Translations under genes and position numbers: made by a program
The notes under the pieces: generated by a model
Databases searched by the model: none
What the model was told of the DNA's origin: nothing
Seen by the model: the letters and a program-made list of their open reading frames with translations, nothing else
From: Rheinheimera tangshanensis
GTDB taxonomy: Bacteria > Pseudomonadota > Gammaproteobacteria > Enterobacterales > Alteromonadaceae
Assembly: GCF_014645135.1 (NCBI RefSeq)
Contig: NZ_BMLH01000004.1
Coordinates: forward strand, 62,001 to 126,000
DNA length: 64,000 nucleotides
Direction of reading: 5' to 3'
Shown: positions 34,894 through 43,697 of the stretch, in pieces
How positions within the stretch are numbered: position 1 is the first letter of the stretch
Layout of the letters: every line of letters begins with the position of its first letter

Positions 34894-36456
34894 ATGACTT
34901 TAAGTAATTTAGATTTGGCGATCCTCGCCATATACGTGCTTGGCCTGGTCGGGCTGGCTTATTATATTTCCCGGGAAGAAAAGGGACATAACAAAGACAC
35001 CAATGACTATTTTCTGGCCGGCAATACCTTACCCTGGTGGGCTATTGGTGCGTCCTTGATCGCCGCTAATATTTCGGCTGAACAAATTATTGGTATGTCG
35101 GGTTCTGGTTATGCCATAGGTATGGCGATAGCAGCTTACGAATGGATGGCAGCTATCACCTTGTTGCTGGTCGGTAAATTCTGTTTACCGATTTTCCTGA
35201 AACGTAAAATTTATACTATGCCGCAATTCCTGCAGCAGCGGTTTGACAACAGAGTGCGCACCACCATGGCGCTGTTCTGGATGGCTGTGTATGTGTTTGT
35301 GAACTTAACTGCAGTGTTGTGGTTAGGCGCTTTGGCTATTAATACAGTGACTGGTGTCGACATGACCACCAGCATGTTTATTTTGGCAACTTTGTCTGTG
35401 GCTTATTCCTTGTACGGTGGCTTAAAAGCTGTGGCTTACACCGACATTATTCAGGTGGTGTTGTTGGTCGGCGGTGGTTTATTCCTGTCCTTTATGTCGC
35501 TGGATATGTTGGGCGCTGGCAATGGCTTATGGGCTGGTTTTGACCGCTTACTGACTGAAGTGCCGGAAAAATTCGATATGATTTTAACGCCGGACAGCCC
35601 ACATTATGTCAGCTTACCAGGCTTGTCTGTGCTGTTAGGTGGTATGTGGATTATGAACCTGAGTTACTGGGGTTTTAACCAATATATTATCCAGCGCACT
35701 TTAGCGGCAAAAGACTTAGCTGAAGCACAAAAAGGTATTGTGTTTGCCGCCTTCCTGAAAGTGTTAATGCCGGTGATAGTGGTGCTGCCAGGTATAGCAG
35801 CAGTGTTGTTGTTGCCAGATTTAAGCAAGCCGGATCAGGCTTATCCGCAACTGCTGAGCATGATGCCGTCCGGTATTAAAGGCTTAATTTTTGCTGCTTT
35901 AGTGGCTGCTATTTTGTCGAGCCTTGCTTCGATGACCAACAGCGTCGCGACCATTTTTACTATGGATATTTACTCGCAGTTTAACAAAGACCAGAGCCAG
36001 CAGCATTACGTCAAAGTAGGTCGTATAGTCAGCCTGGTGGCTTTGGTGATTGCAGTCTTTACTGCTAAGCCATTGCTGGGCGAATTCGATCAGGCCTTCC
36101 AGTATATTCAGGAATTTACCGGCTTCTTTACACCAGGCATAGTGGTGCTGTTTTTATTAGGTATGTTCTGGTCTCGTACTACAGCAACTGCCGCTTTAGT
36201 GGCTGCTATCAGCTCAGCTGTGCTGAGCTGGATTTTCAAAGTGGCTTTGCCAGAAATGCCATTTATGGACCGCGTAGGTTTAGTGTTCCTAAGCTGTTTA
36301 GCTTTAGCTATAGTGGTCACTTTATTCCAGCGTCAGGGCAAACATCCTCATGCGGTGGAACTGAGCGACATCAGTTTTGAAACCCGTCCAAGCTTTAATT
36401 TGTATGCCGTATTGATCACTCTGATTGTGGCAGCCTTTTATATCGCCTGGTGGTAA
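34894..36456 (+). CDS. sodium/sugar symporter of the SSS family (vSGLT-like)
   Basis: A 520-residue inner-membrane carrier with about 14 hydrophobic segments. SSS landmarks include FLAGNTLPWWAIGASLIAANISAEQIIGMSG, the TM6-7 region MWIMNLSYWGFNQYIIQRTLAAKD, and LSSLASMTNSVATIFTMDIY near the sodium site. The length and these motifs resemble the Vibrio sodium/galactose transporter. Context in the gal locus supports galactose or glucose uptake from the periplasm. AGGATAA precedes the ATG. Confidence 0.92.
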   Translation: MTLSNLDLAILAIYVLGLVGLAYYISREEKGHNKDTNDYFLAGNTLPWWAIGASLIAANISAEQIIGMSGSGYAIGMAIAAYEWMAAITLLLVGKFCLPIFLKRKIYTMPQFLQQRFDNRVRTTMALFWMAVYVFVNLTAVLWLGALAINTVTGVDMTTSMFILATLSVAYSLYGGLKAVAYTDIIQVVLLVGGGLFLSFMSLDMLGAGNGLWAGFDRLLTEVPEKFDMILTPDSPHYVSLPGLSVLLGGMWIMNLSYWGFNQYIIQRTLAAKDLAEAQKGIVFAAFLKVLMPVIVVLPGIAAVLLLPDLSKPDQAYPQLLSMMPSGIKGLIFAALVAAILSSLASMTNSVATIFTMDIYSQFNKDQSQQHYVKVGRIVSLVALVIAVFTAKPLLGEFDQAFQYIQEFTGFFTPGIVVLFLLGMFWSRTTATAALVAAISSAVLSWIFKVALPEMPFMDRVGLVFLSCLALAIVVTLFQRQGKHPHAVELSDISFETRPSFNLYAVLITLIVAAFYIAWW

Positions 36457-36458
36457 CA

Positions 36459-39038
36459 ATGCAGCAGAGATTTATGTCTACAGCCTTTCTTTGCACAACA
36501 GCAGCAGCGCTTTTTAGCGCCTCTGCTGCGGCTAATCCGGTTTCTGTAAAAGACGGTGTATTGCAGTGGCAGAATGGTTCTGAAGTGGCACTGTTTGGTG
36601 TCAATTACAGTGCGCCTTTTGCTTACGGTTATCGCTCTATTGAACGTGTTGGCGTGGATCATCGTGCTGCCATTGATATGGATGTGGACCATATTGCCCG
36701 TTTAGGGCTGGACGCTTACCGCGTGCATTTATGGGACAGATTACTGGCCGATAAAGAGGGTAACCTGCAGGACAATATTCACCTGCAACTCTTTGATTAC
36801 CTGTTGCTGCGCTTAAAAGAAAAAGGCATCAAAGTGATTATTACCCCCATTGGCTGGTGGGGCAGTGGTTATCCTGAGCCGGATCCGGTGGAATATGGTT
36901 TTTCAACTTTTTACAGCAAAAGCCAGATGAATCAGTCGGCAGATGCTATCAAAGCGCAGAAAAATTATCTGACCCAGCTGTTTAAACACGTCAACCCGCT
37001 GACTGGCAAAAGCTATCAGCAAGACGATAACATTATTGCTTTTGAGATCTTTAACGAACCTAAACATGAGATCAAACCACAACAAAGCGCGGCTTATATT
37101 GAGGACTTAATCAGTACCATTCGGGCAGCTGGCGTGACTAAACCTTTGTTTTACAACACCAGCGAGCAGGGGGATGATCAGCCTTTTGCTAAAGCGTTAT
37201 GCAATACCAGCATAGATGGCGTGTCTTATCAGTGGTATCCAACGGGTTTGGTCAAAGGCAGTGTGATCAATGGCAATATGCTACCTGCGGTCGCGCACTA
37301 CACCAATCCTTTTGCTGGCATCAGCGAATGTGCGACTAAAGCCAAAATGGTGTACGAGTTTGATGCGGCCGATGTGGCAAGCTCAGTGATGTATCCGGCT
37401 ATGGCACGTAGTTTCCGTGAAGCAGGTTTTCAGTGGGCCACTCAGTTTGCGTATGACGCTGCGGCTGTGGCTCATACTAACTCTGAATACAACACCCATC
37501 ATCTGAACCTGCTGTATACCCCGTCTAAAGCCATCAGCTTAAAAATTGCCGCTGAAGTGTTCCGCAGTCAAAAGCGTGCTGAAAAAGTAGCGGATTATCC
37601 GGCCAGCAACAGCTTTGGCGCTGTGACTCTGGATTATCAGCAGAATTTATCTGTGCTCAATACCCCAACGCAGTTCTTCTACAGCAACAGCACCCAAACA
37701 GAGCCAAAAGCTGTAGCTAAGCTAACGAGCATTGCAGGTGTTGGCTCGTCTGCTGTGGCGAAATACAGCGGCTCAGGTGCTTATTTTCTGGATAAAGTAG
37801 CTGATGGCGTCTGGCGCTTAGAAGTCTATCCAGACGTGTTGACGCTGCAGGACCCGTATCAAAACTCCAGTTTAAGTCGTGAAGCAGGGCGTTTGTACCC
37901 TGCTGCTCAGCAGTTGAAACTGACGCTTACAGACTTGGGCAAGAACTATCAACTGAAAGGCTTAAATACGGGCAATACAGCCACTGCATCTGCCGCTGAT
38001 GGCGAAGTAGCAGTGCGCCCCGGTGTGTACTTACTGACCGCCAAAGCAGCATTGGCACAACAGTATGCCAATAAAGTCGAGACAGATTTTTATCTGCCAA
38101 AACCTCAATCAACAGAACTGGCTTTAGTGCATCAGAATCAGCGTCAAATCCAGTTGGGCGACCCCTTTAGCTTTGAAGTGGATATTGGTGCTCTGAACAA
38201 GCCTGAAAAAGTGCAGCTGATGCTGCGATATTTAGGGGATAACAAGTTTACAGCCTTTGAGATGCAAGCAAAGCCTGAGGTCAGTGGTCGTTATCAACTG
38301 GCCATGCCAAAAGACTGGACTCAGACCGGCCTGCTGGAATATGCCTTTGTGGTTACAGCGGATGGCAAAAACCTGACCTTTCCCGGTGCAGCAACAGGTT
38401 CTCCACAGGACTGGGATTTTGTCAGCAAAGCACCGTACTGGACAGTGGCTTTGAAACCACAAGGTCAGCCTGTGGCGTTATTCGACGCAACACTGGACAG
38501 ACAAAACAGCCTGTATCCAAAAGATGCGACTGTGACGCAACGTTTTGTTGCTGATAGTTCAGGCGCTGGTTTAGCGATGCAATTGGGTGTGGATTCGTTA
38601 GAAAATCCTAAAGCCGCAGCTATCCTGAAAACCACTTTGTCTGCCGACAACAGCCTGCTACAACGTAATTTGAAAGGTTATGACACAGTGGCGCTGAAAA
38701 TCCGTGCGGTGAAACAACCGGAGCAGCTGAAGTTTGCTGTGCTGGATAAAGACGGCATCGCCTATGGCACAGAGCTGAAAGTAGGCACTGACTGGCAGTA
38801 TCTGTTAGTGCCGCTGAATAAACTCAAGCGCACCGATACGCTGATGACTCAGGCCTACCCTATGTTTATGCCGCTCTTTGCGCCCAAAGTGGAGCAGGGC
38901 TCAGAGTTGGATCTGAATGAACTGCAGCAGTTACAAGGCATACAGCTGATGTTTAATCAGAGCGCTTACAGTCCGGCAGCAGCGAAAGGCTGGCATGGAG
39001 TGGAACTGGCGGAAGTGAGTTTGATCCAAAAGCCATAG
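36459..39038 (+). CDS. secreted GH5-like (clan GH-A) glycoside hydrolase
   Basis: An 859-residue exported protein. A signal peptide ending SAAANP (about residue 25) is followed by a TIM barrel (about 30-375) with LDAYRVHLWD, the acid/base Glu in AFEIFNEPKHE (about residue 200), and the putative nucleophile in AKMVYEFDAADV. Beta-sandwich domains follow, including a C-terminal galactose-binding-like module (about 675-855). The substrate is unknown; locus context suggests a galactose-containing polymer or glycoside. The start ATG 36459 lies 2 bp after the symporter stop and has no clear SD; ATG 36474 is an alternative. Confidence 0.75.
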   Translation: MQQRFMSTAFLCTTAAALFSASAAANPVSVKDGVLQWQNGSEVALFGVNYSAPFAYGYRSIERVGVDHRAAIDMDVDHIARLGLDAYRVHLWDRLLADKEGNLQDNIHLQLFDYLLLRLKEKGIKVIITPIGWWGSGYPEPDPVEYGFSTFYSKSQMNQSADAIKAQKNYLTQLFKHVNPLTGKSYQQDDNIIAFEIFNEPKHEIKPQQSAAYIEDLISTIRAAGVTKPLFYNTSEQGDDQPFAKALCNTSIDGVSYQWYPTGLVKGSVINGNMLPAVAHYTNPFAGISECATKAKMVYEFDAADVASSVMYPAMARSFREAGFQWATQFAYDAAAVAHTNSEYNTHHLNLLYTPSKAISLKIAAEVFRSQKRAEKVADYPASNSFGAVTLDYQQNLSVLNTPTQFFYSNSTQTEPKAVAKLTSIAGVGSSAVAKYSGSGAYFLDKVADGVWRLEVYPDVLTLQDPYQNSSLSREAGRLYPAAQQLKLTLTDLGKNYQLKGLNTGNTATASAADGEVAVRPGVYLLTAKAALAQQYANKVETDFYLPKPQSTELALVHQNQRQIQLGDPFSFEVDIGALNKPEKVQLMLRYLGDNKFTAFEMQAKPEVSGRYQLAMPKDWTQTGLLEYAFVVTADGKNLTFPGAATGSPQDWDFVSKAPYWTVALKPQGQPVALFDATLDRQNSLYPKDATVTQRFVADSSGAGLAMQLGVDSLENPKAAAILKTTLSADNSLLQRNLKGYDTVALKIRAVKQPEQLKFAVLDKDGIAYGTELKVGTDWQYLLVPLNKLKRTDTLMTQAYPMFMPLFAPKVEQGSELDLNELQQLQGIQLMFNQSAYSPAAAKGWHGVELAEVSLIQKP

Positions 39039-39044
39039 TTTAAA

Positions 39045-39078
39045 AGGCCTGTGTTGCGTCAGTTTTCTGCACAGGCCT
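39045..39078 (+). other. inverted repeat between the GH5-like and MFS genes
   Basis: AGGCCTGTG (39045-39053) and CACAGGCCT (39070-39078) form a perfect 9-bp stem with a 16-nt loop. No T-run follows, so it is not a classic terminator. It could be an mRNA processing or stability hairpin. Confidence 0.5.
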
Positions 39079-39115
39079 ATAATCGGCTTTGTTTTTAGTA
39101 CAAAACAGGAGTGCT

Positions 39116-40555
39116 ATGGCAAAGCCACTGCACCAAAACATAACTGTATCCACATCGACTTCAGAGTTGATACGGGTTTCTGGCACTCAAAAGCTGGCGC
39201 TTGGCGCTGGCTTTTTTGCGATGTTTTTTGCCCAGCAAAGTGTCAGCGTACTGGCTATTCCGTTTTACCAGATGACCTTAGGGGTAGACCCATTTTTACT
39301 GGGGCTGGCTCTTACTTTACCTTTGTTACTCGGTACTTTATTAGGCCCCTGGGTTGGGCATTTATCTGATCATCATCACAGCCGTTTTGGCCGCAGACGG
39401 CCTTTTATTCTAATCGCCAGTTGGGCTTGTTGTTTGTTTTTTGGCTTGATTTGGATGGTGCCGACAGGTTGGAGTGAACTGGCCCACCTGCTGTACTTTG
39501 TCGTTTTCTCGCTACTGTTTTATATCGCCGCCACTTTTATGTCTGTGCCTATGACCTGTTTATCCTATGAAATGAGCCCGGATTATCATCAGCGCACTGA
39601 AATTATGGGCTTTACCACTTATTTTTTGAAACTGGGTTCTTTGTTGTATCAGTGGCTATTTCCGCTGGCACAACTGGCCATTTTCAGTTCGGTTTTTGTC
39701 GGTATTCGTTATGTCGGCTGGGGCGTGGCTTTGTTTATTTTTGGCCTGCTGGGTACTTTAGCGGCTTGTTACAGCAAAGAAGTGGTGCACCGCTCTGCTG
39801 TTACTTTTCCGCCTGTCACTTTAAGACAAAGTTTGAAAACCTTAAAAACAAACAAAGGCTTACGTGTATTATTGCTGCTGACTGTGTTGCAGATGGCCGG
39901 AGGCGCTTTTACCGCCAGTATGGATTATTACCTCTTGGTGTATTTTATTGCACAAGGGGATATAGCTCAGGGCGCCATTTTTAAAGGCTGGTTGTCGATG
40001 GCTTATGCTGCTTTTGGTTTTCTGACCGTGCCATTGATCGCAGCTTTATCGTCCCGTGTTGGAAAAATCAAAGCGTTGCAGCTGATTTATATCCTGACCT
40101 TGTTTGGTGGTGCCTGTAAGTGGTTTATTTTTACGCCACAAGGCTACGGCTGGATTTGGCTGGATGCTTTATTCTGCACCGCAGCCTGGACTGCTATGAC
40201 CATGTTAATTCCCTCTATGATGGCGGATTTATGTGATGAAGACGAATTAAAACATGGTCAGCGCCGCGAAGGTGTTTTTGTGGCTATTCATAGCTGGGTC
40301 ACCAGTTTAAGTGCAGCCCTGGCCTTATTGCTGGCCGGTTTATCGCTGAATTTGATTGGTTTTAATGCACAGCTTTCTGCAGCGCAAAACCCGGACAGTA
40401 TTCTGGCGATGCGGGTTATTTTAGCACTGGGCACTATGGTCTTTGCCTTCTGTTCCTTGCTGCTGGTAAGAAGGTATCATCTGGATGCCCAAGCCAGTCA
40501 ACAAATCAGTTTGGCCTTAGCTAAAACAAAAAATCAGGGTTCAGAAGCGATTTAG
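39116..40555 (+). CDS. MFS sugar transporter (GPH/SLC45-like)
   Basis: A 479-residue inner-membrane transporter with about 12 hydrophobic segments. The loop 2-3 motif GHLSDHHHSRFGRRRPFILIASW is characteristic of GPH/SLC45-type sugar:cation symporters. Conserved MADLCDEDELKHGQRREGVF occurs before TM9-10, as in melibiose/oligosaccharide carriers. ATG 39116 has AGGAG well placed; an earlier start at 39089 is unlikely. It likely imports the disaccharide or monosaccharide released by the GH enzymes. Confidence 0.9.
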   Translation: MAKPLHQNITVSTSTSELIRVSGTQKLALGAGFFAMFFAQQSVSVLAIPFYQMTLGVDPFLLGLALTLPLLLGTLLGPWVGHLSDHHHSRFGRRRPFILIASWACCLFFGLIWMVPTGWSELAHLLYFVVFSLLFYIAATFMSVPMTCLSYEMSPDYHQRTEIMGFTTYFLKLGSLLYQWLFPLAQLAIFSSVFVGIRYVGWGVALFIFGLLGTLAACYSKEVVHRSAVTFPPVTLRQSLKTLKTNKGLRVLLLLTVLQMAGGAFTASMDYYLLVYFIAQGDIAQGAIFKGWLSMAYAAFGFLTVPLIAALSSRVGKIKALQLIYILTLFGGACKWFIFTPQGYGWIWLDALFCTAAWTAMTMLIPSMMADLCDEDELKHGQRREGVFVAIHSWVTSLSAALALLLAGLSLNLIGFNAQLSAAQNPDSILAMRVILALGTMVFAFCSLLLVRRYHLDAQASQQISLALAKTKNQGSEAI

Positions 40556-40590
40556 TTCGCTGTAGATAATCAATAAAAAAAGAAAAAATT

Positions 40591-41601
40591 ATGGTCACAA
40601 TTAAAGATGTCGCAAAAGTAGCTGGTGTATCGATAGCTACAGTGTCCCGGGTGATCCACGACGGTCATCAGGTGGGGGAAGCCTGCCGTGCCCGGGTAAA
40701 AAAGGTGATAGCCGAATTAGGTTATAGACCCAACAGCAATGCCCGTGCTCTGGTCAGCAAAACCACCAATACGCTGGGGGTAGTGACCCCTAAACTGTCG
40801 ATGCCATTTTTTGGCAGCCTCGCCAGTGGTGTTGAAAAAGGTGCGCGCGAAAACAACTACAAACTGCTGATGAGTAACTCGTTATACGAGACCAAGTCGG
40901 AGCAGGAAGCTATTGATTCTTTGCGGGATCACAACTGTCAGGCTATTATTCTGCACAGCGAATATTCAGATGAAAAAACCTTATTGAAACTAGCGAAAGA
41001 AATCCCTGGGCTAGTGCTGATTAACAGGTATATGCCCGCTATCGCCAACCGCTGTGTCTGGCTGGATAACGTCGCAGGTGCACGCACAGCGACGGATTAT
41101 TTAATCAATAGGGGCCATAAAAACTTTGCGGTGATCACCAGTATTTATCAAAACGGCGACCCGGGTTTTCGACTGCAAGGTATTCGCGAATCGCTCAAAC
41201 TGGCGGGTTTGCAGCTCTCTGAGGCAGCTATTGAAGAATCCACCGCTAATATGGAAGGGGGCGAGCAAGCGGTTCAGGCCTTACTGAATAAAGGCATTCA
41301 ATTCACCGCGCTCTTGGCTTACAACGATTTAATGGCGATAGGTGCTATTCACGCCTTATTTGCCGCTGGCCTGCGGGTACCGGAAGATGTCTCTGTGATA
41401 GGGTTTGACGATTTAATAGTCAGCCGAGCTTGCCGCCCACGTTTAACCACTATGCATTATCCGGTCGAAGAAATGGCCAGCTACGCCACTAAGCTGGCGA
41501 TACAACTCAGTGATACCAGCATAGAGCCTGAAAGCAGAACGCACTTGTTTATACCGCAGTTAGTAGAGCGGGATTCGGTGGCGGATGCGCCTCGCAGTTA
41601 A
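40591..41601 (+). CDS. LacI/GalR-family transcriptional repressor
   Basis: A 336-residue regulator. The N-terminal helix-turn-helix TIKDVAKVAGVSIATVSRVI and hinge helix NARALVSKTTNTLGVV are typical, followed by a periplasmic-binding-protein-like effector domain ending with CRPRLTTMHYPVEEM. It closely resembles GalR/GalS-type proteins. It closes the gal locus, and the palindrome GGTAAACGTTTACC before the TonB receptor is its probable operator. Galactose is the likely inducer. The SD is weak (AAAGAAAAAATT), which suggests low expression. Confidence 0.93.
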   Translation: MVTIKDVAKVAGVSIATVSRVIHDGHQVGEACRARVKKVIAELGYRPNSNARALVSKTTNTLGVVTPKLSMPFFGSLASGVEKGARENNYKLLMSNSLYETKSEQEAIDSLRDHNCQAIILHSEYSDEKTLLKLAKEIPGLVLINRYMPAIANRCVWLDNVAGARTATDYLINRGHKNFAVITSIYQNGDPGFRLQGIRESLKLAGLQLSEAAIEESTANMEGGEQAVQALLNKGIQFTALLAYNDLMAIGAIHALFAAGLRVPEDVSVIGFDDLIVSRACRPRLTTMHYPVEEMASYATKLAIQLSDTSIEPESRTHLFIPQLVERDSVADAPRS

Positions 41602-41689
41602 ATACAAAATACACTTTCAATGTCATTCAGCCGGGATCCAGTTTTGTTGACTATGCTAAAGAACAACTAAAACAACGAGGCTGAATACC

Positions 41690-42127
41690 ATGAATGCACG
41701 AACTACCTTGTGGGTCGCGTTAATCGCGCCTTTATTAACACAACAAGTGAATGCCGCCGATGCGGACAAAGATCATCAGCACAAAGCCAAAGCGGCGGAA
41801 AAGCAGCTGAAACAACAGAGCAAACAAAAAATAGTTGAACTGAAGCCTGTGACTGTCAGCGCGGGCATCAGCCTGACGGATGCCCGCTCTGTGGCAGAGC
41901 GTTATCAAATGACGGGGCAGACAGCTTTGCCCTCAGGGATCCGCAAGAACTTAGCCAAAGGTAAGCCTCTGCCTCCTGGTATTGCGAAAAAATCCGCCCC
42001 GGCAGCTATGCTTGCGGAGCTGCCGCAACATCAGGGCTATGAATGGCAAGTGGTGGGCACGGATTTAATTTTGGTATCAATAGCGACAGCTGTAATAGCA
42101 GATGTGCTGGTAGATGTGTTGCACTGA
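41690..42127 (+). CDS. CigR/RcnB-like exported protein
   Basis: A 145-residue protein with a signal peptide ending NAADA (about residue 23), a Lys-rich coiled stretch (27-50) and a C-terminal block LPSGIRKNLAKGKPLPPGIAKK followed by YEWQVVGTDLILVSIATAVIADVL. This block is the hallmark of the CigR antivirulence-regulator/RcnB-like family. The role outside Salmonella is unclear; it may be inner-membrane anchored by the C-terminal hydrophobic end. It stands alone between lacI and the convergent gabD-like gene. Confidence 0.75.
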   Translation: MNARTTLWVALIAPLLTQQVNAADADKDHQHKAKAAEKQLKQQSKQKIVELKPVTVSAGISLTDARSVAERYQMTGQTALPSGIRKNLAKGKPLPPGIAKKSAPAAMLAELPQHQGYEWQVVGTDLILVSIATAVIADVLVDVLH

Positions 42128-42160
42128 TGGTGAGCTGTTGGTCAGTGAAGGGCTGGAGCC

Positions 42161-43645
42161 TCAGCTCAATCCACCTAAACACAGATACTTCAATTCAGTA
42201 AAGTCATCCAGGCCATAGCTGGAGCCTTCGCGGCCTAAACCTGACTCTTTCACACCGCCAAAAGGCGCTGCTGCATTGGAAATTAAACCTTCATTGATGC
42301 CTATCATGCCGTATTCCAGCGCTTTGGCGACACGGAAAATACGGCCTATATCTCGGCTGTAAAAATAGCTGGCAAGGCCTGTTGGGGTATTGTTAGAGAG
42401 TTCTATCGCCTCTTGCTCTGTATCAAATACGCTGATGCAAAGCACAGGGCCAAAAATTTCAGTCTGACTGATTTGCATATCAGCCGTGACGTCTGTGACT
42501 ATAGTGGGCTGGAAAAACAACGGCCCTAAGTCAGCATCAATAGCGCCACCAAGCAAGAGTTCGGCACCTTGATCCAGCGCCTGATCTAACAAACGGGAGA
42601 TCTTATCCACCGCAGCCTGGTTAATTAGTGGGCCTATCTGGCAACCTGCTTCTAAACCAGAGGCCAGTTTGAGTGGCGCTGTGGCTTTAATTAACAAGGC
42701 TAAAAAAGCATCGTACACAGGACGTTGCACAAAAATACGATTGACACAAACACAGGTTTGACCGGCATTACGGAATTTCGCCGCCAGTAAACCCTGCACC
42801 GCAGATGGCAAATCGGCATCATCAAAGACAATAAAAGGCGCGTTGCCCCCCAGTTCCATCGAAACTTTTTTTACGGTAGAAGCGCACTGCGCCAGCAAAG
42901 TTTTGCCAACTGGGGTGGAACCGGTAAAACTAAATTTTGCCACACGGCTGTCTTTGGTCAGCACCTGACCTATAGCTTTGGCATCTGTCCCTGTGACTAC
43001 ATTAAACACACCTGCCGGAATACCGGCACGGGTCGCGAGTTCAGCCAAGGCTAAAGCCGATAAAGGCGTCAACTCTGAAGGTTTGACGATAAAAGTACAA
43101 CCTGCAGCCAAAGCTGCGGCGGCTTTACGTAAAATCATTGCATTGGGGAAATTCCACGGCGTAATAGCGGCCACTACACCTATGGCTTGTTTCAGTACCA
43201 GAATTTGCTGGTTAGTTTTAGGCGCCGGAATAATATCGCCATTCATACGCTTGGCTTCTTCAGCAAACCAACTGACAAAAGAGGCGCCATAGCTGATTTC
43301 ACCTGCAGCTTCGTCTAAGGGTTTGCCTTGCTCCAAAGTTAAAATGCGGGCTAAGTCCTGCTGATGCTGCAGCATTAATTGATACCAGCGCATAAGCACA
43401 GCACAACGTTCAGCTGCAGTACGGCCAGACCAGGCAGGAAAAGCCGCAGCTGCTGCTGTGACCGCTTGTTCTGCTTCTGTGGCTCCTGCTTCTGCCACTA
43501 AGGCCAGCAAACTGCCATCAGCAGGGTTATGCACCGCAAAATGACCACTGCGGCTACTTTGAAATTGTCCGGCTATATAACTGCTGTGATGCACCAAAGC
43601 GCTGTCGTTCAGTGATGTAAAAACGCTATTTGTTTGGTTTGTCAT
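42161..43645 (-). CDS. gabD: succinate-semialdehyde dehydrogenase (NAD(P)+)
   Basis: A 494-residue aldehyde dehydrogenase of the GabD type, oxidising succinate semialdehyde to succinate. Landmarks are ITPWNFPNAMILRK, VKPSELTPLSALALAELA, the FTGSTPVGK loop, the general base Glu in MELGGNAPFIVFDDADL, and the nucleophile Cys in NAGQTCVCVNRIFV. The double-Cys context CVC is typical of redox-switched SSADH. The C-terminal KESGLGREGSSYGLDDF also fits. It lies 52 bp downstream of the sigma factor gene on the same strand. A 12-bp palindrome AGCTCCGGAGCT (43652-43663) covers its SD. Confidence 0.92.
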   Translation of the reverse strand: MTNQTNSVFTSLNDSALVHHSSYIAGQFQSSRSGHFAVHNPADGSLLALVAEAGATEAEQAVTAAAAAFPAWSGRTAAERCAVLMRWYQLMLQHQQDLARILTLEQGKPLDEAAGEISYGASFVSWFAEEAKRMNGDIIPAPKTNQQILVLKQAIGVVAAITPWNFPNAMILRKAAAALAAGCTFIVKPSELTPLSALALAELATRAGIPAGVFNVVTGTDAKAIGQVLTKDSRVAKFSFTGSTPVGKTLLAQCASTVKKVSMELGGNAPFIVFDDADLPSAVQGLLAAKFRNAGQTCVCVNRIFVQRPVYDAFLALLIKATAPLKLASGLEAGCQIGPLINQAAVDKISRLLDQALDQGAELLLGGAIDADLGPLFFQPTIVTDVTADMQISQTEIFGPVLCISVFDTEQEAIELSNNTPTGLASYFYSRDIGRIFRVAKALEYGMIGINEGLISNAAAPFGGVKESGLGREGSSYGLDDFTELKYLCLGGLS

Positions 43646-43697
43646 GGGCTTAGCTCCGGAGCTGATCTGGCTCTGCCAGTGTAGCCTGAAAAAGGAG

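Noticed and set aside
41625-41686. ATTCAGCC / GGCTGAAT inverted repeat before the CigR-like gene
   Set aside because: Arms are 46 bp apart and the left arm probably lies upstream of the promoter, so it would not form in the mRNA.
43652-43663. 12-bp palindrome AGCTCCGGAGCT over the gabD ribosome site as a specific operator
   Set aside because: A single GC-rich palindrome with no second copy; mentioned with the gene but not supported as a separate regulatory call.
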